DNA of 64,000 nucleotides from PoT sp049331405 (GTDB lineage Bacteria; Planctomycetota; Planctomycetia; Isosphaerales; Isosphaeraceae), in NCBI RefSeq assembly GCF_049331405.1, contig NZ_CP186274.1, positions 5,952,001 through 6,016,000 of the forward strand, in the 5' to 3' direction. A program made the translations under genes and the position numbers. Positions 12,463 to 22,409 of the stretch are shown piece by piece. Every line of letters starts with the position of its first letter. The stretch's first letter is position 1. Below the pieces are notes generated by a model. The model was given only the letters and a program-made list of their open reading frames with translations, did no database searches and had not been told where the DNA came from.

Positions 12463-13885
12463 GTCCGCGAGGCAACTGAATTCGACCGGGGATCACGGCG
12501 AGCGCCTGCTCGGGCCGGGGCACAGCTATGCGTCGGTGACCGACAAGATCGGCTCGATCGTGCTGAACCACCCCAGGCCCCTCGGCTGGGCGGCCGGCTT
12601 CGCCATCTCCTTCGGCCTGATGATGCTCCTCCTGGCGTCGATCGCCTGGGTCTTGACCCAGGGCGTCGGCGTCTGGGGTATCCGACGCCCCAACATGTGG
12701 GGCTTCGACATCGTCAACTTCGTCTGGTGGGTCGGCATCGGCCACGCCGGCACCCTGATCTCGGCCGTCTTGCTCCTGCTCAAGCAGGAGTGGCGGACCT
12801 CGATCAACCGGTTCGCCGAGGCGATGACCCTCTTCGCCGTGGCTTGCGCCGGCCTCTTCCCGCTCTTACACATGGGCCGGCCCTGGTACTTCTACTGGCT
12901 GATGCCGTACCCGAATACGATGGCCCTCTGGCCCCAGTGGCGTAGCCCCTTGGTCTGGGACGTCTTCGCCGTCTCGACATACGCCACGGTCTCCCTCCTG
13001 TTCTGGTACGTCGGCCTGATCCCCGACCTCGCGACGCTCCGCGACCGCTCGAAGAACAAGCTCGCGAGGATCGCCTACGGCGTGCTGGCCCTCGGCTGGC
13101 GCGGCTCGGCGATCCACTGGCACCGGTACAAGACGGCCTACCTGCTCCTGGCCGGCCTGGCAACCCCGCTGGTCGTCTCGGTGCACTCGGTCGTGTCCCT
13201 CGACTTCTCGGGCGGCGTCATCCCCGGGTGGCACGCCACGATCTTCCCCCCCTACTTCGTCGCGGGTGCCATCTTCTCGGGCTTCGCGATGGTGATGACC
13301 CTGGCCATCCCCCTGAGGTACTTCTACGGCCTGGGCGACTTCATCACCAACAAGCACCTCGACAACATGTCCAAGGTGTTGCTCGCCACCGGCCTGATCG
13401 TGACGTACGGCTACGCCATGGAAGCCTTCATGGCCTGGTACAGCGCGAACAAGTATGAGTCGTTCCTGATGCACAACCGGGTCTTCGGCCCGTACGGCCA
13501 CACGTACTGGCTCTTGATCCTCTGCAACTGCACCTCGATCCAGATCCTCTGGTTCAAGCCGGTGCGGACGAACGTCTGGATCTTGTTCCTGCTCTCGATC
13601 GTCGTGAACATCGGCATGTGGCTGGAACGCTACGTGATCGTCGTCTCCAGCCTCCACCGCGACTTCATCCCGGGGGCCTGGGGCATCTATCACGGGACGA
13701 AGTGGGACTACGCGACCTACTACGGGACGATTGGCCTCTTCATGACGTTGCTCTTCATCTTCATCCGCGTCTTGCCGGCGATCTCCATCGCCGAAATGCG
13801 GGAGATGGTGGCTGAGTCGCACGAACCGGCCGAGGACGGGGCTTCGCACGGGCCTTCGCACGACCTCGCGGCCTCCTCCGGATGA
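12452..13885 (+). CDS. actC: Alternative complex III subunit C, NrfD/PsrC-like membrane protein
   Basis: 477 residues with about ten transmembrane helices of the NrfD/PsrC family. In ACIII this subunit forms a quinol-binding site with ActB. Seen: the loop HSVVSLDFSGGVIPGWHATIFPPYFVAGAIFSG and further histidines in helices. The first 11 bases overlap actB, which supports translational coupling. The C-terminal tail is hydrophilic and His-rich. Confidence 0.93.
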
Positions 13886-13903
13886 TGATGGGGTGATCGA
13901 GCT

Positions 13904-14458
13904 ATGGAAACCACGAAGACTACCGCACCGATCTTCGGCCTGATGGCCGAATACCGAGACCCGGACCTCCTCGTCGCCGCGGCCGAACGGGCCTACGAGG
14001 AAGGATACCGCAAGATGGACGCCTACGCCCCCTACCCCGTGGAAGGGCTGGCCGAGGCGATCGGATTCAAGCGCAACGCGCTCCCGCTGCTCGTCCTCAC
14101 CGGCGGCATCACGGGGTGCCTGACCGGCCTGGCGATGATGGGCTACACGGCGGTCGTCGACTACCCGCTGAACGTGGGCGGTCGTCCCCTGTTCAGTTGG
14201 CCGTCGTTCATCCCGATCATGTTCGAGATGACGATCCTCTTCGCCTCGCTGACCGCGGTCTTCGGCATGCTCCTGCTGAACGGGTTGCCCATGCCGCATC
14301 ACCCGGTCTTCAACGTCCGCAACTTCGCCCTGGCGTCGCGGAATCGTTTCTTCCTGTGCATCCAAGCGGACGACCCCAAGTTCGACCGCGAATCGACGAA
14401 ACAGTTCCTCGAAGGCCTGGGGCCGAAGTTGGTCTCGGAAATCGAGGACGACCGTTGA
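13904..14458 (+). CDS. actD: Alternative complex III subunit D (DUF3341)
   Basis: 184 residues of the DUF3341 family. The N terminus is soluble with the family opening IFGLMAEYRDPDLLVAAAERAYEEGYRKMDAYAPYPVEGL. Two transmembrane helices follow (about residues 60-80 and 98-125), then a soluble tail ending in VSEIEDDR. In ACIII structures this subunit is a membrane scaffold without cofactors. It follows actC by 18 bases. Confidence 0.92.
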   Translation: METTKTTAPIFGLMAEYRDPDLLVAAAERAYEEGYRKMDAYAPYPVEGLAEAIGFKRNALPLLVLTGGITGCLTGLAMMGYTAVVDYPLNVGGRPLFSWPSFIPIMFEMTILFASLTAVFGMLLLNGLPMPHHPVFNVRNFALASRNRFFLCIQADDPKFDRESTKQFLEGLGPKLVSEIEDDR

Positions 14459-14469
14459 GTCCAATCCGG

Positions 14470-14528
14470 AGGGTGGGGCTTACCCACCCGACCCCGGCCC
14501 TTGCAAGGGTCGGCGGGGGTGTCCACCT
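14470..14528. repeat. REP-like palindromic element, copy 1 (actD-actE gap)
   Basis: The 82-base gap between actD and actE is the longest within the act gene block. It holds two overlapping hairpins: GGGTGGG/CCCACCC (14471-14489, 5-base loop) and CCGACCC/GGGTCGG (14488-14513). The outer parts AGGGTGG and TCCACC are also complementary. The order of blocks AGGGTGG, CCCACC, GGCCCTT, GGCGG, TCCACC is shared with the element at 21311-21387. It could limit or process the mRNA here. Confidence 0.5.
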
Positions 14529-14540
14529 TTTGGAAGTCTC

Positions 14541-15176
14541 ATGAGAGTATCGAGGATGCGAGTCCGGCCCGTGCTAAAGATCCCCAAAAACTCCCCGACC
14601 CGACCTCGTGCGTGGTGGCTGGTCGCCGGGCTCGTCCTGCTCGCCGGCTGCGCCGAGAATGAGATGGACAAGCAGCCGAAGATCCAGCGCCCCTACCAGG
14701 TGAGCAGCTTCTTCTCCGACGGGCGCTCGGCCCGCCCCCTGGTGGCCGGCACGGTGGCTCGCGGCCAGCTCCGGACCGACACGGCGTACTACGCCGGGAA
14801 GTCGGGCGAGCAGTTCATCGACGAGATCCCGCGCAAGGTCGACGCGAGCGTGCTCGCCTTCGGCCGCGAGCGATTCAACATCTACTGCGCCCCCTGCCAT
14901 AGCCGGACCGGCGACGGCCAGGGCATGATCGTCAAACGAGGCTTTTCGCCTCCCCCCTCGCTCCACCTGGAGCGGCTTCGCGACGCCCCCGCGGGCCATT
15001 TTTATAACGTGATCACCAACGGCTACGGCGCCATGTACTCCTACGCCTCCCGCATCCCCGTGGACGACCGGTGGGCGATCGTCGCCTACATTCGCGCGCT
15101 GCAACTCAGCCAGAACGCTCGCATCGACGACGTCCCGGCCGAGAAACGTACGGAACTGGAGGCCGCCGCGCGATGA
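14541..15176 (+). CDS. actE: Alternative complex III subunit E, monoheme cytochrome c lipoprotein
   Basis: 211 residues with a lipoprotein signal peptide ending in the lipobox LLAGC, so it should be lipid-anchored on the periplasmic side. One haem site is present, YCAPCHSRTGDGQG. Downstream, ITNGYGAMYSYASRIPVDDRWAIVAYIRALQ is a typical class I cytochrome c end that supplies the Met ligand. It is the electron exit subunit of ACIII in described complexes. The stop overlaps the actF start (ATGA). Confidence 0.92.
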   Translation: MRVSRMRVRPVLKIPKNSPTRPRAWWLVAGLVLLAGCAENEMDKQPKIQRPYQVSSFFSDGRSARPLVAGTVARGQLRTDTAYYAGKSGEQFIDEIPRKVDASVLAFGRERFNIYCAPCHSRTGDGQGMIVKRGFSPPPSLHLERLRDAPAGHFYNVITNGYGAMYSYASRIPVDDRWAIVAYIRALQLSQNARIDDVPAEKRTELEAAAR

Positions 15177-16417
15177 ACGCCCACGCCACCGAGCATGCCC
15201 CCGCCGCGGTCGGACTGCCGCCGGGGTTCGAACACGCCAGGCACCTCGCCTGGAGGGTCGCCATCATCGGCGGCCTCGTCAGCCTGCTGCCGCTCGTCTT
15301 CAGCACCACGCGATTCGCCCAGTCGTACCTCGTGGCGTTCCTCTTCTGGTTCGGGATCTCGGCGGCCAGCCTGGGTGCCGTGCTGTTGAGCCACCTGGTC
15401 GGCGGCCTCTGGGGCTTCCTCATCCGCCGGCCCGCCGAGGCGGCCGCGAGGAACTTCCCGCTGCTGGTCCTCCTGTTCATCCCGATCGCCTTGACCCTTG
15501 GGTACCTCTACCCCTGGGCCAACTCGGATTACATGGAGCACCATCACCATGTCCAGCAGAAGGCGGCCTACCTCAACAAGACCTTCTGGCTGGGCCGGAT
15601 GGCCTTCTACTTCCTGCTCTGGTCGGGCCTGACCGCCTTCCTCGTCCGCTTGGCGGACGCGCAGGACCGGACGACCGACCCGAAGCCGACCCGCACGCGG
15701 CAGTTCTTCAGCGGACCGGGCCTCGGTCTGTTCTTCCTGACGTTCACGTTCGCGGCGATGGACCTCGGCATGTCGCTCGAGCCCGACTGGTACTCGACGA
15801 TCTACGGCGTGATGGTCCTGGTCGGCTCCGTGCTGGCGACCCTCTCGTTCATGGTGATCCTGACGTCGAAGTTGGCCGATCGCGAGCCCTTGAAGGAAGT
15901 CGCGACCAAGACCGGCTTCCACGACCTCGGCAACATGATGCTGGGGTTCACGATGCTCTGGGCGTACATGTCGTTCTCCCAGTACCTGATCACCTATAGC
16001 GGCAACCTCACCGAAGAAATCATCTGGTACCTGCACCGATCGGTCGGGATCTGGCGGGTCATCGCCGTCTGCCTCATCGTCTTCCACTTCTTCGTGCCGT
16101 TCTTCCTGCTCCTGTCGCGCGACCGCAAGCGCAACGCCCAGGCCCTCGCCAAGGTGGGCCTGGCGATCCTCGTGATGCGGTTCGTCGACCTGACCTGGCT
16201 GGTCGTGCCGTCGCAGGCGGTCACATCGACCGTCGAGTGGATCATGCTGCTGATCGCGCTCCCCGCCACGATGGCCGCCGTGGGCGGCGTCTGGCTGGGC
16301 TCGTTCCTCGGCAAGCTCGAGGCCAGGCCGCTATTGCCGAGCCGGAACGACCCGCTCTTGCTGGCCACGCTCGAGCACCACGAGCACAAGAACAAGCACA
16401 CGGGGGGAGGACACTAA
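15173..16417 (+). CDS. actF: Alternative complex III subunit F, NrfD-like membrane protein
   Basis: 414 residues with about ten transmembrane helices. It is the shorter paralogue of ActC found in every ACIII operon. Conserved stretches include SYLVAFLFWFGISAASLGAVLLSHLVGG, WANSDYMEHHHHVQQKAAYLNKTFW and MLWAYMSFSQYLITYSGNLTEEIIWYLHR. The ATG at 15173 overlaps the actE stop. An upstream in-frame start exists but lies inside actE. The extreme C terminus is His/Lys-rich. Confidence 0.93.
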   Translation: MNAHATEHAPAAVGLPPGFEHARHLAWRVAIIGGLVSLLPLVFSTTRFAQSYLVAFLFWFGISAASLGAVLLSHLVGGLWGFLIRRPAEAAARNFPLLVLLFIPIALTLGYLYPWANSDYMEHHHHVQQKAAYLNKTFWLGRMAFYFLLWSGLTAFLVRLADAQDRTTDPKPTRTRQFFSGPGLGLFFLTFTFAAMDLGMSLEPDWYSTIYGVMVLVGSVLATLSFMVILTSKLADREPLKEVATKTGFHDLGNMMLGFTMLWAYMSFSQYLITYSGNLTEEIIWYLHRSVGIWRVIAVCLIVFHFFVPFFLLLSRDRKRNAQALAKVGLAILVMRFVDLTWLVVPSQAVTSTVEWIMLLIALPATMAAVGGVWLGSFLGKLEARPLLPSRNDPLLLATLEHHEHKNKHTGGGH

Positions 16418-16420
16418 CCG

Positions 16421-16819
16421 ATGGGCCACTCCGATCACGCGACGCCGGCCGACGTCAACCTCGGACCCGGCTACGAAACTCGAGACGCCAACTCTCGCGC
16501 GATCTTTTACTTCGGGATCATGCTGGTCCTCTTCCTGGTCGCCGTGATCCTCGCCATGCTCGGTGTCTTCGACCAGATGGCCAAGGACACGGCCCCGAAG
16601 GAGAAGCACGCGATCTTCGAGGACGACATGTACAAGCAGCTCCGGCTCCTCCGCGAGTCGGAAGACAAGCGTCTCGAAAGCTACGACTGGGTCGACCGCA
16701 AATCCGGCGTCGTCCGCATCCCGATCGAACGTGCCTTCGAGCTGGCTCTCCAGCGCGGCCTCCCCAAGGGGAAAGGCCCGCAGACCGAGGTCCAGATCAA
16801 TAGTCGCGAGACGAAATGA
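16421..16819 (+). CDS. Small single-helix membrane protein of the act/cox operon
   Basis: 132 residues: a short cytoplasmic start, one transmembrane helix (IFYFGIMLVLFLVAVILAML, about residues 29-48) and a periplasmic part. The end carries the motif YDWVDRKSGVVRIPIERAFELALQRGLP, which I recall from small proteins encoded beside Sco and cox2 genes in other phyla. It occupies the position where actG lies in described ACIII operons, but homology to ActG is not evident from the sequence. It overlaps the Sco gene by 4 bases. An assembly or supercomplex-linking role is inference. Confidence 0.75.
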   Translation: MGHSDHATPADVNLGPGYETRDANSRAIFYFGIMLVLFLVAVILAMLGVFDQMAKDTAPKEKHAIFEDDMYKQLRLLRESEDKRLESYDWVDRKSGVVRIPIERAFELALQRGLPKGKGPQTEVQINSRETK

Positions 16820-17649
16820 AATCCCTCTTGCCGCTGACAACCCTGATTCTGGCCCTCGGCGTGGCGGGCGATCTCCGCGCGCAAGAGGACTCGACGACCG
16901 GGATGATGAAGCGTGTCGGGTTCGACCAGAATCTGAACGCCCAGGTCCCGCTTGACCTCCCCTTGCGCAACGAGAAGGGCGACCTTATCAAGCTGGGGGA
17001 CGTGCTCGGCAAGAAGCCGGCGATCCTGAACCTCGTCTACTACGAGTGCCCCATGCTCTGCAACGAGGTGCTGAACTCCCTCTTGCGGAGTCTGAATGCC
17101 CTCAGCTTCGACGTGGGCAAGGAATTTGACGTCATCACGGTGAGCATCGACCCCAAGGAGACCCACACGGCCGCCTCGCGCAAGAAGGCCCTGTACCTCT
17201 CGCGATACGGCCGGGAGGGGGCCGCCAAGGGGTGGCACTTCCTCACCGGCGAGGGGGACTCGGTCGCCCGGCTGGCCAAGATCGTGGGCTTCCGCTACGA
17301 GTACGACGCCAAGAGCGGCCAGTATGCCCACCCGGCCGGCGTGATGATCCTCACGCCGCAGGGCAAGCTCTCTCGCTACATCTACGGGATCAGCTACCCC
17401 GCGCGTGACCTCCGGCTCGGCCTGATGGACGCCGCGATGCAGAAGATCGGCTCGCCGATCGACCAGCTCCTCCTGCTCTGCTACCACTACGATCCCCGGA
17501 CGGGGAAGTATAACCTGGCCGCCATGAACGTGATCCGCCTGCTGGGGGCGGCCACGGTCGGCAGCCTGGGAGCGTTCATGGGCCTGATGCTCCTGAGGGA
17601 ACGTCGGAAGCCGGCCCTGGACGTCGTGTCCGACCTTCCGCCCCATTGA
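16816..17649 (+). CDS. sco: Sco1/SenC-family copper chaperone
   Basis: 277 residues with a signal peptide and a thioredoxin-like fold. The copper site is complete: C78-P-M-L-C82 in YYECPMLCNEV and H172 in YAHPAG. Sco proteins deliver copper to, or reduce, the CuA site of oxidase subunit II, which is the next gene. A C-terminal hydrophobic helix (MNVIRLLGAATVGSLGAFMGLML) suggests a second membrane anchor. It starts inside the preceding gene with an ATGA overlap. Confidence 0.92.
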   Translation: MKSLLPLTTLILALGVAGDLRAQEDSTTGMMKRVGFDQNLNAQVPLDLPLRNEKGDLIKLGDVLGKKPAILNLVYYECPMLCNEVLNSLLRSLNALSFDVGKEFDVITVSIDPKETHTAASRKKALYLSRYGREGAAKGWHFLTGEGDSVARLAKIVGFRYEYDAKSGQYAHPAGVMILTPQGKLSRYIYGISYPARDLRLGLMDAAMQKIGSPIDQLLLLCYHYDPRTGKYNLAAMNVIRLLGAATVGSLGAFMGLMLLRERRKPALDVVSDLPPH

Positions 17650-17691
17650 TTCGATCCTTGTTGCAGGGGTCTCCGAGGAACCTGTCGAGAT

Positions 17692-18632
17692 ATGTGGGAC
17701 TTTCCTCTATTTCCTGAAACAGCGACTGAGCTCGCCGGAAAAGTAGACGCGGTCTATTTCGGCGAGCTCGCCGTCTGCGTCGCGTTTACCGCTCTGATTT
17801 GCATCTTGATCCTCTTCTATGCGATCAAGTACCGCAAAGGATCGACCGCGAACCGCGAGAACGCGGTGACCCACCATCTCGTGCTCGAGATCGTGTGGAT
17901 CGTGATCCCGCTGTTTATTTCGATGGGGATCTTCGCGGCGGCCACGATGGTCTACCTCGAGATGTTCCGCGCGCCTTCGAATGCCTCGGAGGTCTACATC
18001 CTCGGCCGCCAGTGGATGTGGCAGATCCAGCATCCGAACGGCAAGCGCGAGATCAACGAGTTGCACATCCCGATCGGCCAGCCGGTCAAGCTGATGATGA
18101 CCTCGCAAGACGTGATCCACTCGTTCTACATCCCGGCCTTCCGCGCCAAGCAAGACGTGCTGCCGGGTCGGTATACGTCGATGTGGTTCCAGCCGAACAA
18201 GGCGGGCAAGTACCACCTGTTCTGCGCCGAGTATTGCGGGACCAGCCACTCGCAGATGATCGGTTCCATCTACGTGATGGAGCCGGCCGATTACGAACGC
18301 TGGCTCTCCAGCGGAACCCAGACGCAGACTTTGGCGACGTCGGGCTCGCAGCTCTTCAAGTCGTACGGCTGCTCGGGGTGCCACGGTCTGAATGCGACGG
18401 TGCGGGCACCGTTGCTCGAAGGTGTGTACGGCCATCCGGTCCCGCTCGAAGGGGGCTCCGTCGTCACCGCCGACGAGAAATACATCCGAGATTCGATCCT
18501 CCTGCCGATGTCGCAGGTCGTGGCCGGGTACAAGCCGGTCATGCCCACCTATCAGGGACGTATCAGCGAGGACGAGTTGCTCAAGATCATCGCCTACATC
18601 AAGGCGCTGGGCAGGAATGAGAGGTCCGGGCA

Positions 18633-18636
<4 letters not shown>
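17692..18636 (+). CDS. coxB: Cytochrome c oxidase subunit II with fused cytochrome c (caa3 type)
   Basis: 314 residues: two transmembrane helices, a cupredoxin domain, then a cytochrome c domain. The CuA site is seen as HSFYIPAFRAKQDVLPGRYTSMWF and CAEYCGTSHSQM, giving C-x3-C-x3-H-x2-M plus the upstream His. The haem site CSGCH lies near residue 228, and PVMPTYQGRISEDELLKIIAYIKAL is the cytochrome end. The fused haem makes this a caa3 oxidase. It overlaps coxA by 4 bases. Confidence 0.95.
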
Positions 18637-20250
<1,614 letters not shown>

Positions 20251-20264
<14 letters not shown>

Positions 20265-20955
20265 GCCGCACGTAGACCAGCACCATTCCCCGCACCTGGC
20301 TCACCACTTTGAAGACCTGGGCCAGCAGCACGATAGCGCGAACCTCGGGATGTGGACGTTCCTGGCCACCGAAGTCATGTTCTTCGGTGGTCTCATCGGG
20401 GCCTTCTGCGTCTACCGGTTCACCGACTCGGCGGCATTCGCGGCGGGGGCTCACCACCTCAGCGTCCTCTGGGGGACGATCAACACGGTCGTCCTGCTGA
20501 CCAGCAGCCTCACGATGGCCCTCGCCATCCACGCTGGCCAGACGGGCGAGCCGAAGAAGCAGGTGCGCTTCCTCCTCCTCACGATGCTCATGGCCACCAT
20601 GTTCCTCGGGATCAAGGCCAGCGAGTATTACGAGGATTACAAGGAACACCTCATCCCCGGCCCGTCGTTCAGCACGAGCCTTGAGCACCTGGGGCTGCCG
20701 GAGGGTACGTCCGAGCTCACGGTGAAGCACACGCAGATGTTCTTCGTCTTCTACTTCTTCATGACGGGCTTGCACGCCTTCCACATGGTCATCGGCCTGG
20801 GGGTCATGGCGTGGATGGTCTGGTTGGCCAGGAAGGGCAAGTTCACCAAGGAGTACTACACCCCGCTGGAGTGTACCGGACTCTACTGGCACTTCGTCGA
20901 CCTGGTGTGGGTCTTCCTCTTCCCGCTCCTTTACCTCATCGACCTCCACAAATGA
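20251..20955 (+). CDS. coxC: Cytochrome c oxidase subunit III
   Basis: 234 residues with about five to six membrane helices. Family motifs: LGMWTFLATEVMFFGGLIGAFCVYR at the start, and TGLHAFHMVIGLGVMAWMVW with LECTGLYWHFVDLVWVFLFPLLYL at the end. A GTG start at 20251 lies inside the coxA end (14-base overlap). The N-terminal helices are fewer than in seven-helix mitochondrial forms, as in many bacterial caa3 oxidases. Confidence 0.94.
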
Positions 20956-21278
20956 GCAAGAATACCGACCATACCGCGTTACATGACCATGTCTTGCCGT
21001 TGTCGACCTACTTCAAGGTCTACATCTGGCTGATGGTCTTCCTGCTCGTCACGGTGGGCGCGGCCTACGTCGACCTCGGCCCGCTCAATTTCTCGGTCTG
21101 CATGATCATCGCCACCATCAAAGGGGTGATGATCATGCTGATCTTCATGCACGTGAAGTACAGCAACAAGCTGGTCTGGGTCTTCGCCGGCGCGTCGTTC
21201 CTCTGGCTGATCCTCCTGATCGTCTTCAGCCTGAACGACTACTTCACTCGCGACATGCTCCACATCCCGGGCAAGTGA
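20952..21278 (+). CDS. coxD: Cytochrome c oxidase subunit IV (caa3 type)
   Basis: 108 residues with three helices matching the prokaryotic subunit IV family: STYFKVYIWLMVFLLVTVGAAYVDLG, then IIATIKGVMIMLIFMHVKYSNKLVWVF, then a last helix before NDYFTRDMLHIPGK. It overlaps coxC by 4 bases and closes the operon. A 6-bp hairpin (GCACGA/TCGTGC, 21280-21295) directly follows the stop and may be the operon's 3' end. Confidence 0.92.
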   Translation: MSKNTDHTALHDHVLPLSTYFKVYIWLMVFLLVTVGAAYVDLGPLNFSVCMIIATIKGVMIMLIFMHVKYSNKLVWVFAGASFLWLILLIVFSLNDYFTRDMLHIPGK

Positions 21279-21310
21279 CGCACGAAACCTCGTGCCGCCC
21301 GCGGGAGTAA

Positions 21311-21387
21311 CGTAGGGTGGGTACGGCCCACCGATCTCCGTGGCCCTTCGGGGTCACTCCGGATCGGTCGGCGGTATCCACCCTGCG
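21311..21387. repeat. REP-like palindromic element, copy 2 (cox operon to lepB)
   Basis: A 77-base element whose 26-base ends (21311-21336 and 21362-21387) are inverted repeats matching at 22 of 26 positions. The centre carries TGGCCC-TTCG-GGGTCA, so the whole unit folds to one long hairpin with a TTCG tetraloop. It shares an ordered set of blocks with 14470-14528. No transposase is linked. It resembles REP or MITE-like dispersed palindromes. Confidence 0.6.
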
Positions 21388-21435
21388 TCCGTTTTCGGGC
21401 CGGTCGATCGATCGGCGAACCGCGGAGTGGCGACG

Positions 21436-22020
21436 ATGTCGAAGCTTTCGTTCCTGTCGACCAAACGCTCGAAGCGCTTGGGACTGCTCGCCCTCGTGGT
21501 CCTCGGATCTGCCCTCTGGATGCTGCGCGGGACCCTGGCGCACGCCACGGCCTTGCGTGTCTTCCAGATCCCGTCCGGCTCGATGGCCCCGACCTTGAAG
21601 GCCGGCGACCGCATCTTCGTCGACACGCTCCGCGACGCTACGCCCGCTCGCGGTGAACTCTGGCTCTTCACGGCGCCGGCCAGCTCCATCTTCGTCAAGC
21701 GGGTCATCGGTCTGCCCGGCGAAACGGTCGAGGTCGTTCGGGGCCAGGTCATGATCGACGGCAAGCCCCTGTCCGAGCCTTATCTCGCCAGTCCCGTGGC
21801 GTACGACATGCCCCCGCTCACGCTCAAGGCGGAGGAATACTTCATGCTGGGCGACTCCCGGGCCGCCAGCAACGACAGCCACATCTGGGGTCCTGTTCCC
21901 CTCAAGGAGTTCGTCGGCAGGGCCACCTACCGGTGTTGGCCTCCCGCCCGTGTCGGGGGCCTCCCCCTACCCACCGCCCTTTCAAAGCTCGTCCCGCTCC
22001 AACCGCCGCAAGGACGTTGA
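21436..22020 (+). CDS. lepB: Signal peptidase I
   Basis: 194 residues, a membrane-bound serine-lysine protease of family S26. Seen: one N-terminal helix (LGLLALVVLGSALWML), the Ser motif IPSGSMAPTLKAGD, the Lys motif FVKRVIGLPGETVEV, and the C-terminal GDSRAASNDSHIWGPV box. It removes signal peptides from exported proteins, many of which are encoded nearby. The ATG at 21436 has GGAG eight bases upstream; the longer reading from 21340 starts inside the palindromic element and is rejected. Confidence 0.9.
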   Translation: MSKLSFLSTKRSKRLGLLALVVLGSALWMLRGTLAHATALRVFQIPSGSMAPTLKAGDRIFVDTLRDATPARGELWLFTAPASSIFVKRVIGLPGETVEVVRGQVMIDGKPLSEPYLASPVAYDMPPLTLKAEEYFMLGDSRAASNDSHIWGPVPLKEFVGRATYRCWPPARVGGLPLPTALSKLVPLQPPQGR

Positions 22021-22048
22021 AGGCCAAGGCTTTCGCGTACCCGATCGA

Positions 22049-22409
22049 TCAAAGCTCCTGGATCGAGTCGACCCGACTGGGATAGAAGGCGAGATAATCC
22101 TTGATCGCCGAGACGGCGTCATAGGGATGCTCATAGGTCCACACCGCATTTGTCGCGTTTGGCCCACCGCTGGGGATGCTGTAGTAGGCGCACTCTCCCT
22201 TGTAGGGGCAATACGTGGCATGGGCCGTGCGTTCCAGCAAGGCCATGTCGACATCCTTGCGCGGGATGTACTGCACCGGCGGGTAGGCCGCCTCGGCGAG
22301 CGTCAGCGCCTCGCGCGTGTCGGCGACCACTCGGCCACCGATCGAGACCACGACGCGGGACGGGTTCGGTCGGATCGCTATGGGATGGTCCGGTCCGGGA
22401 ATTCTCCTA
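22049..22409 (-). pseudogene. DUF427 protein gene, 5' end cut off by an IS630 element
   Basis: The body of a DUF427 protein: RIPGPDHPIAIRPNPSRVVVSIGGRVVADTREALTLAEAAYPPVQYIPRKDV, then TYCPYKGECAYYSI and AVWTYEHPYDAVSAIKDYLAFYPSRV. The family fold is a small beta barrel of unknown role. The natural start codon and first codons lie beyond the insertion at 23472-23487. Removing the element and one TA restores an exact 124-residue frame beginning MSEKPRRIPGPDHP. At present the body is open in frame into the element as far as an ATG at 22459, so a chimeric protein starting inside the element cannot be excluded. Confidence 0.85.
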
